Source: Chloroflexota bacterium
GTDB taxonomy: Bacteria > Chloroflexota > Limnocylindria > QHBO01
DNA length: 13,463 bases
Reading direction: 5' to 3'
Assembly: GCA_019348395.1 (NCBI GenBank)
Contig: JAHWJN010000021.1
Coordinates: 1-13,463, forward strand
Shown here: positions 7,892 through 13,463 of the stretch, piece after piece
Layout of the letters: each line of letters starts with the position of its first letter
How positions within the stretch are numbered: the first letter of the stretch is position 1
The notes under the pieces: generated by a model
What the model saw: the letters and a program-made list of their open reading frames with translations, nothing else
What the model was told of the DNA's origin: nothing
Databases searched by the model: none
Program-made: the position numbers and the translations under genes

Positions 7892-8264
7892 GGACGGTGA
7901 AGACACCGACCTCCACGCCCGTCGGGTCGTCAGCCGAATGGAACTCGATGGGGAACTGGCCGCTGCGGCCCGCGACGAAGGTGATCTCGGTCACGTCGTC
8001 CGCACTCACCTCGAAGGCCGGCACCTCGCTGTCGTAGCCGTGGATGTGCAGCACGCCGTCGACCGCGGAGTCCACGACCAGGGTGACCTCCTGGTCTCGA
8101 CACACCGATGGCGCGCCCGGCGCCAGGCCGTCTGGCGACGGCGCCATCTCCAGGGTGACCGACGGGGCCGCGCACGCCTCGGCGTTCGGACCGCCGGTGG
8201 GAACGCAGGCGGCGATGCCGGCGACCAGGGCGAGCAGGACGACCCAGGGTGCGGCGCGCGTCAT
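7881..8264 (-). CDS. Cupredoxin-like lipoprotein
   Basis: 127 residues. A signal sequence of hydrophobic residues (6-19) ends in a lipobox IAAC with Cys20, so the mature protein should be lipid-anchored on the outer face of the cytoplasmic membrane. The rest is a small beta-sandwich of cupredoxin type: VTLVVDSAVDGVLHIHGYD (61-78), then VTEITFVAGRSGQFPIEFHS (91-110). Possible copper ligands are His73, His75, His109 and His125. The classic Cys-x-His-x-Met type 1 loop is not visible, so a blue-copper site is not claimed. Cys31 and Cys55 could form a disulfide. Its ATG at 8264 overlaps the copC stop (ATGA). It may be a copper chaperone or acceptor for CopC/CopD. The fold call is fairly good; metal binding is inferred. 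Confidence 0.8.
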   Translation of the reverse strand: MTRAAPWVVLLALVAGIAACVPTGGPNAEACAAPSVTLEMAPSPDGLAPGAPSVCRDQEVTLVVDSAVDGVLHIHGYDSEVPAFEVSADDVTEITFVAGRSGQFPIEFHSADDPTGVEVGVFTVHEP

Positions 8265-8761
8265 CGGTTCGCCATGCCGGTGCGCCGCAGCGTCGCTGCC
8301 GCTCCCCCGAGCAGGATCAGCCCGAGCAGCTGCAGCGGGCTCGTCGCGGGGGCGGGCAGCGCCGTATCGGGGGCCGCCGCTGGCTCCCCACCCTCACCGG
8401 CCACCACGAATGCGTACGCGCCTTCGGCAGCGTGCCCGTCGGCCGCCACCACCGACCACTCCACGGTATACGTCCCCGGACCGTCGATCTCGACGGCTCC
8501 CCGCATCTCACTGCGCTCGGCGACCTCGAGATCCACGCCGCCGCGGCCGACCTCGACGCCATCGGCATCGGTCACCACGAAGCTGCTGGCCTCGGCATCG
8601 AGCTCGCCGCTGAAGACCAGCACGACCGTGTCGGGCGGTGCCTCGAGCTCCTCGTCCGCGGCAGGTTCCACCGAGACCAGCTCCGCATGGGCGGCCGCCG
8701 GAGATGCGGCCATCAGCAGCCCCGCAATGGCCAGGGGAAGCACGCGGAGCGTTCGGGTCAT
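8261..8761 (-). CDS. copC: CopC copper-binding protein with C-terminal membrane anchor
   Basis: 166 residues. The signal peptide (1-24) ends in ASPAAA, leaving His25 as the first mature residue, as needed for the Cu(II) site of CopC, where the N-terminal amine and His coordinate copper. HAELVSVEPAADEEL is the family opening and ADGHAAEGAYAF (107-118) contains the conserved DGH, His110. A second Met-rich Cu(I) site is not seen. After a Pro/Ala linker (121-141) a single hydrophobic segment (about 142-157) ends in RR, so the protein is probably membrane-anchored with CopC outside. The ATG at 8761 was chosen over the one at 8773 because it gives a 4-base ATGA overlap and has GGAG 6 bases upstream (8768-8771). 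This is the second CopC domain in the operon. Confidence 0.93.
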   Translation of the reverse strand: MTRTLRVLPLAIAGLLMAASPAAAHAELVSVEPAADEELEAPPDTVVLVFSGELDAEASSFVVTDADGVEVGRGGVDLEVAERSEMRGAVEIDGPGTYTVEWSVVAADGHAAEGAYAFVVAGEGGEPAAAPDTALPAPATSPLQLLGLILLGGAAATLRRTGMANR

Positions 8762-11040
8762 GGTCGTCTCCATTGGTCCTCGAGGTATGTGACAAGCTGC
8801 CAGCGCTCATCATCGGTGAGCGTGGCGGCGAAGGCCGGCATGGCGGTGCCGGCCAGCCCGTTGGCTATACGGTACGACAGCTCGGCGGGCGTCATTCGGG
8901 CGACGGCCTCAGCCAGAGGGCCTGCCGGGGGCAGCGTGCGGACCGGACCCTCGCCCGAGCCATCGGAGCCGTGACATGCCGCGCAGTTCGCGCGGTAGAT
9001 CGCCTCGCCCGTGCCGGGTGACGGAACGAAGTCGGCGTCGGGCACATGTTCGTCCAGCTCCGCCCTCGTCGGCGCGTTGGCGGTCATGACCACCGTCCGG
9101 GTGCCGACCGCCAGGACGGCCACGACGGCCATCGCGGCCACACCGATGCGCAGGCCGGTCCGGAACGGCCAGGCCGGGCGCGTGCGACCGACCGCGAGGA
9201 GGGCGGCGACCGCGACGAGCGCTGGCAGCCAACCGGTCGGCCCGTCCGGCAGCAGCCCCCACAGCGCACCCAGCGGTGCCGGCACGCCCACGCCGGTGTC
9301 GGGCGGCATGACGAGCTGGGGTGGGGCCGGGCGGCGGACCGGGACGGTGAAGACGGCACGTTCGTCCAGCGATCCGCGGCGGCGAACCACGACGTCGAGC
9401 GTCCAGTCGCCCTCCACCGACATGAGCGCCCCGCTTGCGCGGAAGAGGCGCGGGTCGTCGCCGTCCGGCTCCAGCTGCACCCGCTCGACGGGACGGTCAC
9501 TGCCGTCGGGCGACGCCAGCTCGAGGAAGGCGAGCTGGACGTCGGACCGGGGCTCGCCGGTCTCCGCGTCCGCCACGGTGACCAGGTACTGCTGCGGACC
9601 GGGGCTCGGCGGGTCGACGGTGACGTGGACGCTCGCCGGTCCCGCGCGCCCGAACAGGTGCGCGGGAGCCACCGGAACGCTCACGACCGCGGGCTGCCGC
9701 GCCGCGGCCGGCTGCACCGTGACCATGGTCGCGGCCGCGCCGATCGCCAGCGCGGCGACCACCAGCTCGGCCCCCAGCAGCGCCGACACGGATGCGCGGC
9801 CGCGGCCGCGAAGTGCGAAGTGGTTGACCGCGCCGATCCCGAGCGCGACGGCGAGGAGCATCACCTTGGCAAGCAGCAGATTCCCGTATTCGCTGGCGAC
9901 GAGGCCGCGCGACGAGCCGAGGACCAGCGAGGAGTTGGCGAGTCCGGTGAGGACGACGATGGGTGCCGCGACGAGCGCCATTGGCCCATGGTGCCGGAGC
10001 ATGGCCATGGTGAGGTCTCGTCGCTTCTGCGCACGACGGCCGAGCACGAGGATGGCAGGCAACCCCCCGAGCCAGGCGGCGACAGCGACGAGGTGGCCAA
10101 GGTCGACCAGGCCGAACAGGACGCCGCCGCTGGCCGCCGCGTGGGCGGCCATGCTCATCCCGGCGAGGGTGACGGTGGCGAGCGCGGTCGCCAGCAGCGT
10201 GCCCGCCACCACCACGCGCGCGGTCCCGTGGCGGCCACGTCCGACGCCGACCACCGCCGCGGCGAGGACGACCGTCAGCATGCTGCCCGCGAGGGCGACT
10301 CGCATCGCCATCGCGAATGGCGTCGACCCGAACGGTGCCGCCCAGTCCAGGGGCAGCCCGGACATTCGCTCCGGGGCGGTCTCGAGGATGGGCAGCGACG
10401 TTCGCCACAGGTAGGCAGCCAGGCCGGCGTACGCGAGGATTCCCGCGGTGCCGACCGTGATCCATGGAGGGCCGCTGTCGGCCCGCGGGAGCAGCGGTCG
10501 GCTTCGCCACCAGGCGAGGAGGGTGCCGAGCGCGACCAGCCCCCCGAGCAGTCCCAGCCACCGCGCGCCGATCGCCCAGCCGTCGACGGCCGGCTGACTG
10601 GCGTCCGGCGGCGCGGGCGGTGGGGCCTGCGCGCCGGTCGGATCGATGACGAACGCGAAGGCGCCGGTGGTGGCGTGGCCGTCGACGCTGGACACGACCT
10701 GGTAGGTGGCCGTGTACGTGCCCGCCGCGAGGTGGGGGAGACTGACCCGGGCCGTCCGCCCGTCATCATCGACGGTGACCGGCCCGATGTCACCCACGGA
10801 CTCGCGCCGCTCGTCCATCAGATCGACGAACGCCAGTGCGGGGTCGATCGGCTCGCTGAAGCGCAGCTCGATCGCGTCGGGCGATTCGATTACCGACCCG
10901 CCCGGCTGCGGCGTCGCGCCGACGAGCTCCGCGTGCGCATCGGCGGCGGGCGGAGTGCCCGCCGAGAGCAGCATCGCGCCGAGGACGCCGAGCAGCACTC
11001 GGACGGGCCGGATGCGGGAAAGGCGGGGAGCGCGGTGCAC
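8758..11040 (-). CDS. copD: CopC-CopD-YtkA-like-cytochrome c fusion protein
   Basis: 760 residues from GTG 11040. Signal peptide 1-35 ends in ADA, giving mature His36. A CopC domain (36-133) carries SSVDGHATTGAFAF with His122. A polytopic CopD region (about 155-445) has around eight membrane segments, with MSMAAHAAA (295-303) and DLGHLVAVAAWLGGLP (313-328) typical of CopD. A beta-sandwich resembling YtkA/FixH domains spans about 460-570. Two more membrane segments (about 602-618 and 631-652) precede a class I cytochrome c domain (670-760) with CAACH (686-690, haem attachment) and likely axial Met734 in TAMPAF. This should move copper from an outside CopC site towards or across the membrane, with a haem on the same side. 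The GTG was chosen because Arg-rich sequence and the signal core follow and GAGG lies 4 bases upstream. The frame to 11331 crosses the divergent gene. Confidence 0.9.
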   Translation of the reverse strand: MHRAPRLSRIRPVRVLLGVLGAMLLSAGTPPAADAHAELVGATPQPGGSVIESPDAIELRFSEPIDPALAFVDLMDERRESVGDIGPVTVDDDGRTARVSLPHLAAGTYTATYQVVSSVDGHATTGAFAFVIDPTGAQAPPPAPPDASQPAVDGWAIGARWLGLLGGLVALGTLLAWWRSRPLLPRADSGPPWITVGTAGILAYAGLAAYLWRTSLPILETAPERMSGLPLDWAAPFGSTPFAMAMRVALAGSMLTVVLAAAVVGVGRGRHGTARVVVAGTLLATALATVTLAGMSMAAHAAASGGVLFGLVDLGHLVAVAAWLGGLPAILVLGRRAQKRRDLTMAMLRHHGPMALVAAPIVVLTGLANSSLVLGSSRGLVASEYGNLLLAKVMLLAVALGIGAVNHFALRGRGRASVSALLGAELVVAALAIGAAATMVTVQPAAARQPAVVSVPVAPAHLFGRAGPASVHVTVDPPSPGPQQYLVTVADAETGEPRSDVQLAFLELASPDGSDRPVERVQLEPDGDDPRLFRASGALMSVEGDWTLDVVVRRRGSLDERAVFTVPVRRPAPPQLVMPPDTGVGVPAPLGALWGLLPDGPTGWLPALVAVAALLAVGRTRPAWPFRTGLRIGVAAMAVVAVLAVGTRTVVMTANAPTRAELDEHVPDADFVPSPGTGEAIYRANCAACHGSDGSGEGPVRTLPPAGPLAEAVARMTPAELSYRIANGLAGTAMPAFAATLTDDERWQLVTYLEDQWRRP

Positions 11041-11081
11041 GGTACCTCGGCCGGCGCAGCCGGCGAACTCGGGGCGGGGCG

Positions 11082-11099
11082 CCTCCGAGTATACGGAGG
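11082..11099. promoter_or_regulatory. Dyad around minus-strand -10 (candidate operator)
   Basis: CCTCCG (11082-11087) and CGGAGG (11094-11099) form a perfect 6-bp inverted repeat around AGTATA, the complement of the proposed -10 box of the copper operon. The right arm also contains GGAGG, which would look like a ribosome binding site for an ATG at 11106. A regulator binding here would block the copper operon promoter. No known box is recognised. Confidence 0.45.
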
Positions 11100-11115
11100 A
11101 AGACGATGTTGACCA
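11088..11115 (-). promoter_or_regulatory. Proposed promoter of the copper operon
   Basis: Read on the minus strand, TGGTCA (11110-11115) and TATACT (11088-11093) are spaced by 16 bases, giving 4/6 and 5/6 agreement with the sigma-70 consensus. Transcription would begin near 11081, about 40 bases before the GTG at 11040. The TATA-like box stands out in GC-rich surroundings. Confidence 0.5.
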
Positions 11116-11137
11116 CCTCGGTCCCAGGTGATACCGT
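11109..11137 (+). promoter_or_regulatory. Proposed promoter of the metal-binding lipoprotein gene
   Basis: TTGACC (11109-11114, 5/6 of consensus) is followed after 17 bases by TACCGT (11132-11137, only about 3/6). The predicted start of transcription falls at about 11143-11145, on the ATG at 11145, which would make the mRNA leaderless. Its -35 overlaps that of the divergent copper promoter by five bases. Confidence 0.4.
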
Positions 11138-11159
11138 ATCTCACATGAGATTGAGTATC
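11130..11159. promoter_or_regulatory. 30-bp imperfect dyad over the metal-binding lipoprotein start (candidate metalloregulator operator)
   Basis: The symmetry is GATAC-N3-ATCTCA-N2-TGAGAT-N3-GTATC: 11 of 15 position pairs are complementary, and all matches fall in two blocks per arm. It covers the proposed -10 box and the ATG at 11145. A nested GATAC-C-GTATC also lies at 11130-11140. Zur, MntR or another Fur/DtxR-type repressor is the likely kind of reader for a Zn/Mn-type binding protein, but the sequence matches no box I can name. Confidence 0.5.
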
Positions 11160-12122
11160 GTTGCGATTGCGGCCCTGCTCGTCGCGTCGGCGGGCTGTAG
11201 CGCGCCAGGCGAGGAGTCGTCCGAGCGGCCGCGCGTGATGGCGACGACGACGCAGGTGGGATCGGTGGCCCGCGAGGTCGGCGGGGACGCCATCGACCTG
11301 ACCGTGCTGATGGCCCCCGGGATCGAGGCACACGACTTCGAGCTGGCGCCCGAGCACGCCGCGGCCATCGAGCGCGCCGACCTCATCCTGATGAGCGGGG
11401 CGGGGCTCGAGGACTGGCTGGTCGACACCCTGGAGGGTGCCAACGCGGCGGCACAGGTGCACGACCTGAGCGACGGCATCGACCTTCGAATGGCGGACGA
11501 GGACGAGCCGGGACACGGCCATGATGAGGACGAGCCGGGCGAGGAGGGGTCACACGATGACGACGACGACGACCACGGCACCGAGGAGCCCGATCCCCAC
11601 TACTGGCTGAGCGCCCCGAACGCAATCGTCATGGTGGAGAACGCGCGCGATGCCCTGCTGACGCTCGGCGCCGACGAGGCCGGGATGACCTCGCGCGCCG
11701 ACGAGCTCATCGGGCGCCTCGAGACAGCCGACGCCGAGATCCGGAGCCTGCTCGGGCAGCTGCCGGACGATCGACGGACCGTCGTGACCGACCACGACGC
11801 GTTGGGGTACTTCCTGGACGAATACGGGCTCGAGTTCGGTGGTTCGGTCTTTCCGAGCCTCGACGTCTCCTCCGAGCCGAGCGCCCGGCAGATCGAGGCG
11901 CTCGTCGACGACATTCGCGCGGCCGGGGTGACCGCGGTCTTCACCGAGTCATCGGTGGACCCGGCGCTGGCGCGAGCGGTGGCGGAAGAAGCCGGCGCGC
12001 GGTTGGTGGATGATCCGATCTACACCGACTCGCTCGGCCCCGAGGGCTCGGGGGCCGACACGATGGACGGCATGCTGCTCCACAACGCTCGGGTCATCCA
12101 CGCGGGCCTCGGCGGGGATTGA
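11145..12122 (+). CDS. znuA: Metal (Zn/Mn-type) ABC transporter substrate-binding lipoprotein, ZnuA-like
   Basis: 325 residues of cluster A-I (ZnuA/TroA/PsaA) type. The lipobox ASAGC with Cys18 indicates a lipid-anchored receptor outside the membrane. Likely metal ligands by alignment of motifs: His63 in GIEAHDFELAPEH, His152 in DPHYWLSAPNA, His217 in VVTDHDALGYF and Asp295 in IYTDSLG. An acidic/His-rich loop at 117-148 (GHGHDEDEP and HDDDDDDHG runs) is the hallmark of zinc-type receptors, so zinc is favoured over manganese. The start is ambiguous. An ATG at 11106 has GGAGG 6 bases before it but adds 13 polar residues ahead of the signal peptide. The ATG at 11145 gives a normal signal sequence and fits a promoter ending at that base. 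No permease or ATPase gene follows. Confidence 0.9.
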   Translation: MRLSIVAIAALLVASAGCSAPGEESSERPRVMATTTQVGSVAREVGGDAIDLTVLMAPGIEAHDFELAPEHAAAIERADLILMSGAGLEDWLVDTLEGANAAAQVHDLSDGIDLRMADEDEPGHGHDEDEPGEEGSHDDDDDDHGTEEPDPHYWLSAPNAIVMVENARDALLTLGADEAGMTSRADELIGRLETADAEIRSLLGQLPDDRRTVVTDHDALGYFLDEYGLEFGGSVFPSLDVSSEPSARQIEALVDDIRAAGVTAVFTESSVDPALARAVAEEAGARLVDDPIYTDSLGPEGSGADTMDGMLLHNARVIHAGLGGD

Positions 12123-12155
12123 CGGCCGGAAGGGTGATGGTGCTGCGCGTCTGGC

Positions 12156-12171
12156 ACCACCGTGCGGTGGT
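12156..12171 (+). terminator. Possible weak hairpin terminator after znuA-like gene
   Basis: ACCACC (12156-12161) and GGTGGT (12166-12171) pair across a GTGC loop, 33 bases after the stop. No T-run follows. The 123-base gap (12123-12245) otherwise holds only a GAGGAG ribosome binding site (12231-12236) for the next gene; no promoter is convincing. Confidence 0.35.
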
Positions 12172-12245
12172 CGCTCTGGCGCGCGCCTTGCACTGATGAC
12201 GGGGCACACCACCCCCCGATGTCACGCATAGAGGAGACGATCGCC

Positions 12246-12710
12246 ATGGCTTCCGTGGTCGAGAGCATCGACGTCAAGGTCCCGGTCAGCACCGCCTACA
12301 ACCAGTGGACGCAGTTCGAGGACTTCCCCGAGTTCATGGAGGGAGTCGAGAAGGTCACTCAGAAGGACGACACGCACCTGTTCTGGAAGGCGGAGATCGC
12401 CGGCAAGGACAAGGAGTGGGACGCGGAGATCACCGAGCAGAAGCCGGATGAGCGCGTCGCCTGGCGGAACACCTCGGGCGCCGAGAACGCCGGTGTCGTG
12501 ACCTTCCATCGCATCGACGACGAGACGACCCGCGTGACGCTTCAGATGGACGTCGATCCCGAAGGATTCGTCGAAAACGTGGGCACCGGGCTGGGCTTCC
12601 TGGATCGCCGGGTCAAGGGTGACCTCGAGCGTTTCAAGGAGTTCATCGAGAGCCGTGGCTCGGAGACCGGCTCGTGGCGCGGCGAGGTCGAGGCGTCTCC
12701 ACAGCGCTAG
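12246..12710 (+). CDS. SRPBCC family protein (polyketide cyclase/dehydrase, COQ10-like)
   Basis: 154 residues in the START-like SRPBCC fold, which forms a hydrophobic ligand cavity. Visible signs: the opening strand SVVESIDVKVPVSTAYNQW (3-21), QFEDFPEFMEGVEKV (23-37) typical of the Polyketide_cyc2/COQ10 group, a middle WDAEITEQKPDERVAWRN (58-75), and a long C-terminal helix, VKGDLERFKEFIESRG (123-138). Ligand and function cannot be told; similar proteins are common in stress or membrane gene clusters of high-GC soil bacteria. The ATG at 12246 has GAGGAG 9 bases upstream and begins right at the first strand; the frame is open to 12162, but those added residues do not fit the fold. A small unknown gene starts 4 bases after its stop, probably in the same transcript. 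Confidence 0.9.
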   Translation: MASVVESIDVKVPVSTAYNQWTQFEDFPEFMEGVEKVTQKDDTHLFWKAEIAGKDKEWDAEITEQKPDERVAWRNTSGAENAGVVTFHRIDDETTRVTLQMDVDPEGFVENVGTGLGFLDRRVKGDLERFKEFIESRGSETGSWRGEVEASPQR

Positions 12711-12714
12711 TCCG

Positions 12715-13101
12715 ATGGACCGAGATCAGCACGTCGGTGGCGGCGGCATGACCGGTGCCACCGGCGACCTCACCCCAGACGAGACGGATCGGGCCTTCGA
12801 TCCTGGCGAGCGCCGCGAGGTGGAGGATCCGATTCACCATGCCGACATGACGCAGGCCCAGGGTCGAACCGCGCCCGCCCAGCAGGGGGACGTGGGCCAA
12901 CCGCAGCGGCTGCCCACCGGCGACCCGACGAACCTGGCGACGCGCGACGATGGCTACGGCTCGGAGCACGGGCTGAGCCCCGATGACCCTGCCTACCGGA
13001 TGGAGTCGCATCCGTCGCCGGCCACACCGCCCGACCAGCAGGGCTCCGGCGGCACGCGTATCGGCGGCGACGAGCTCAGCGAGGGCGAGGAGCGCTTCTA
13101 G
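12715..13101 (+). CDS. Unknown small acidic, disordered protein
   Basis: 128 residues, not recognised. It is Gly/Pro/Asp/Glu/Gln-rich with few hydrophobic residues, no signal peptide and no membrane segment, so it is probably intrinsically disordered and soluble. DLTPDETDRAFDPGERREVEDP (18-39) has the look of a short conserved motif, and GLSPDDPAYRMESHPSP lies near the C terminus. It begins 4 bases after the SRPBCC stop and shows the same codon bias as neighbours, which supports a real gene. The start is uncertain: the ATG at 12715 lacks a clear ribosome binding site, and an ATG at 12748 would give 117 residues. It ends 23 bases before the convergent Ku gene. Such proteins are often stress- or desiccation-linked, but no role is assigned. 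Confidence 0.6.
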   Translation: MDRDQHVGGGGMTGATGDLTPDETDRAFDPGERREVEDPIHHADMTQAQGRTAPAQQGDVGQPQRLPTGDPTNLATRDDGYGSEHGLSPDDPAYRMESHPSPATPPDQQGSGGTRIGGDELSEGEERF

Positions 13102-13124
13102 ATAGCCGTCGCGCGCCGACAGCG

Positions 13125-13463
13125 TCAGGCCGCCGAGCGCGACCGCCGGGCGGCCTTCCTGCTGCCCGCCTTCTTCTTCTTCGACGTACCGGAATCGCGT
13201 TTCGCCTCGTCCACGCTTGCCTTGAGCGCCTCCATGAGGTCGATGACCTTGGGCTCCGGCTTCCGACGCTTCACGTTTCGGCGCTCGCGGCGCATCTTTC
13301 GCTCGATGAGCTGTTCGAGCGCGGTGCGGTAGTCGTCGGTGTAGGAATCGGGCCGGAACTTGTCCGCAAGGCTCTGTACCAGGCTGCGAGCCATCTCGAG
13401 CTCCCTGGCGCGCACCTTCGCCTCGCTCCCCTCGGGGAGATCGAGATCGCCGGTTGACCTGAT
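13125..13463 (-). CDS. ku: C-terminal part of bacterial Ku (NHEJ), truncated by window edge
   Basis: 112 C-terminal residues; the gene continues beyond 13463. Bacterial Ku is a homodimeric ring that binds DNA ends and recruits ligase LigD for non-homologous end joining. The visible part matches the end of Ku: ARELEMARSLVQSLADKF (about residues 19-36 of the fragment), then FRPDSYTDDYRTALEQLIERK, and VIDLMEALKASV, which is strongly typical of Mycobacterium/Streptomyces Ku. The protein ends in a Lys/Arg-rich tail (KKKKAGSRKAARRSRS), as in the extended C termini of some actinobacterial Ku proteins, which aid DNA binding. The GTG at 13415 is internal, because the reading frame continues unbroken to the edge with Ku-like sequence (DLDLPEGSEAKV). 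It converges on the acidic unknown gene. A ligD gene, if linked, lies outside the window. Confidence 0.92.
   Translation of the reverse strand: MRSTGDLDLPEGSEAKVRARELEMARSLVQSLADKFRPDSYTDDYRTALEQLIERKMRRERRNVKRRKPEPKVIDLMEALKASVDEAKRDSGTSKKKKAGSRKAARRSRSAA

Noticed and set aside
9046..11112. Plus-strand open frame of 688 codons opposite the CopCD fusion
   Set aside because: Arg/Gly/Asp-rich composition typical of an antisense frame in GC-rich DNA; the minus strand has CopC, CopD and CXXCH motifs in order.
11106..11144. ATG at 11106 as the start of the ZnuA-like gene
   Set aside because: It has a good GGAGG, but adds a polar stretch before a normal lipoprotein signal and lies at or before the proposed transcription start. 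Not fully excluded, so reported as a finding.
8758..11331. 857-codon version of the CopCD fusion
   Set aside because: The first 97 codons cross the divergent metal-binding gene and lie upstream of the proposed promoter; sequence before residue 98 has no signal or domain character.
1..13463. CRISPR array, IS element, tRNA or rRNA
   Set aside because: No regularly spaced repeats, transposase motifs, terminal inverted repeats, cloverleaf or rRNA-like sequence were seen on reading both strands.

Overview
The window comes from a high-GC bacterial chromosome (strong G/C bias at third codon positions, frequent GTG starts, 4-base start/stop overlaps). An actinomycete-like or Chloroflexota-like (Limnocylindria-type) soil or freshwater bacterium fits best: release factor 3, a bacterial Ku with a basic tail, a DUF3618 protein beside a DUF1469 'holin-like' protein, and a CopC-CopD-cytochrome c fusion occur together there. 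The phylum is inference. No IS element, prophage, CRISPR array, tRNA or rRNA was seen, and no stretch over about 135 bases lacks a gene.

Layout. (1) 1-1401, plus: the 3' part of prfC, cut by the window edge. (2) 1464-3285, minus: three overlapping genes for small membrane proteins (a 188-residue one-TM protein, a DUF1469 protein, a DUF3618 protein), resembling the enterobacterial yqjD-yqjE arrangement. (3) 3420-4934, minus: a complete monofunctional haem catalase, separated from the trio by a long hairpin. (4) 5026-5595, minus: a DJ-1/PfpI stress protein followed by a perfect GC hairpin. (5) 5658-11040, minus: five tightly coupled envelope genes in the order CopC-CopD-YtkA-like-cytochrome c fusion, CopC, cupredoxin-like lipoprotein, polytopic membrane protein with a six-cysteine loop, and CcdA. 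(6) 11145-12122, plus: a ZnuA-like metal-binding lipoprotein diverging from the copper operon across a compact control region. (7) 12246-13101, plus: an SRPBCC protein and a small acidic unknown. (8) 13125-13463, minus: the C-terminal part of Ku, cut by the window edge.

How they fit together. The five-gene minus-strand block reads as an extracytoplasmic copper, thiol and haem module. CopC domains and the cupredoxin would bind copper outside the membrane, CopD would pass it through or along the membrane, the cytochrome c domain supplies a redox centre, and CcdA would supply reductant to periplasmic thiols, including CXXCH cysteines before haem attachment. The DJ-1 gene may be the sixth gene of this transcript, since no terminator is visible before it. 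The catalase and the membrane-protein trio look like a general stress block. Between the copper operon and the Zn/Mn-type binding protein are back-to-back promoter-like sequences with overlapping -35 boxes and two dyads, suggesting joint metal control and possibly a leaderless mRNA for the binding protein.
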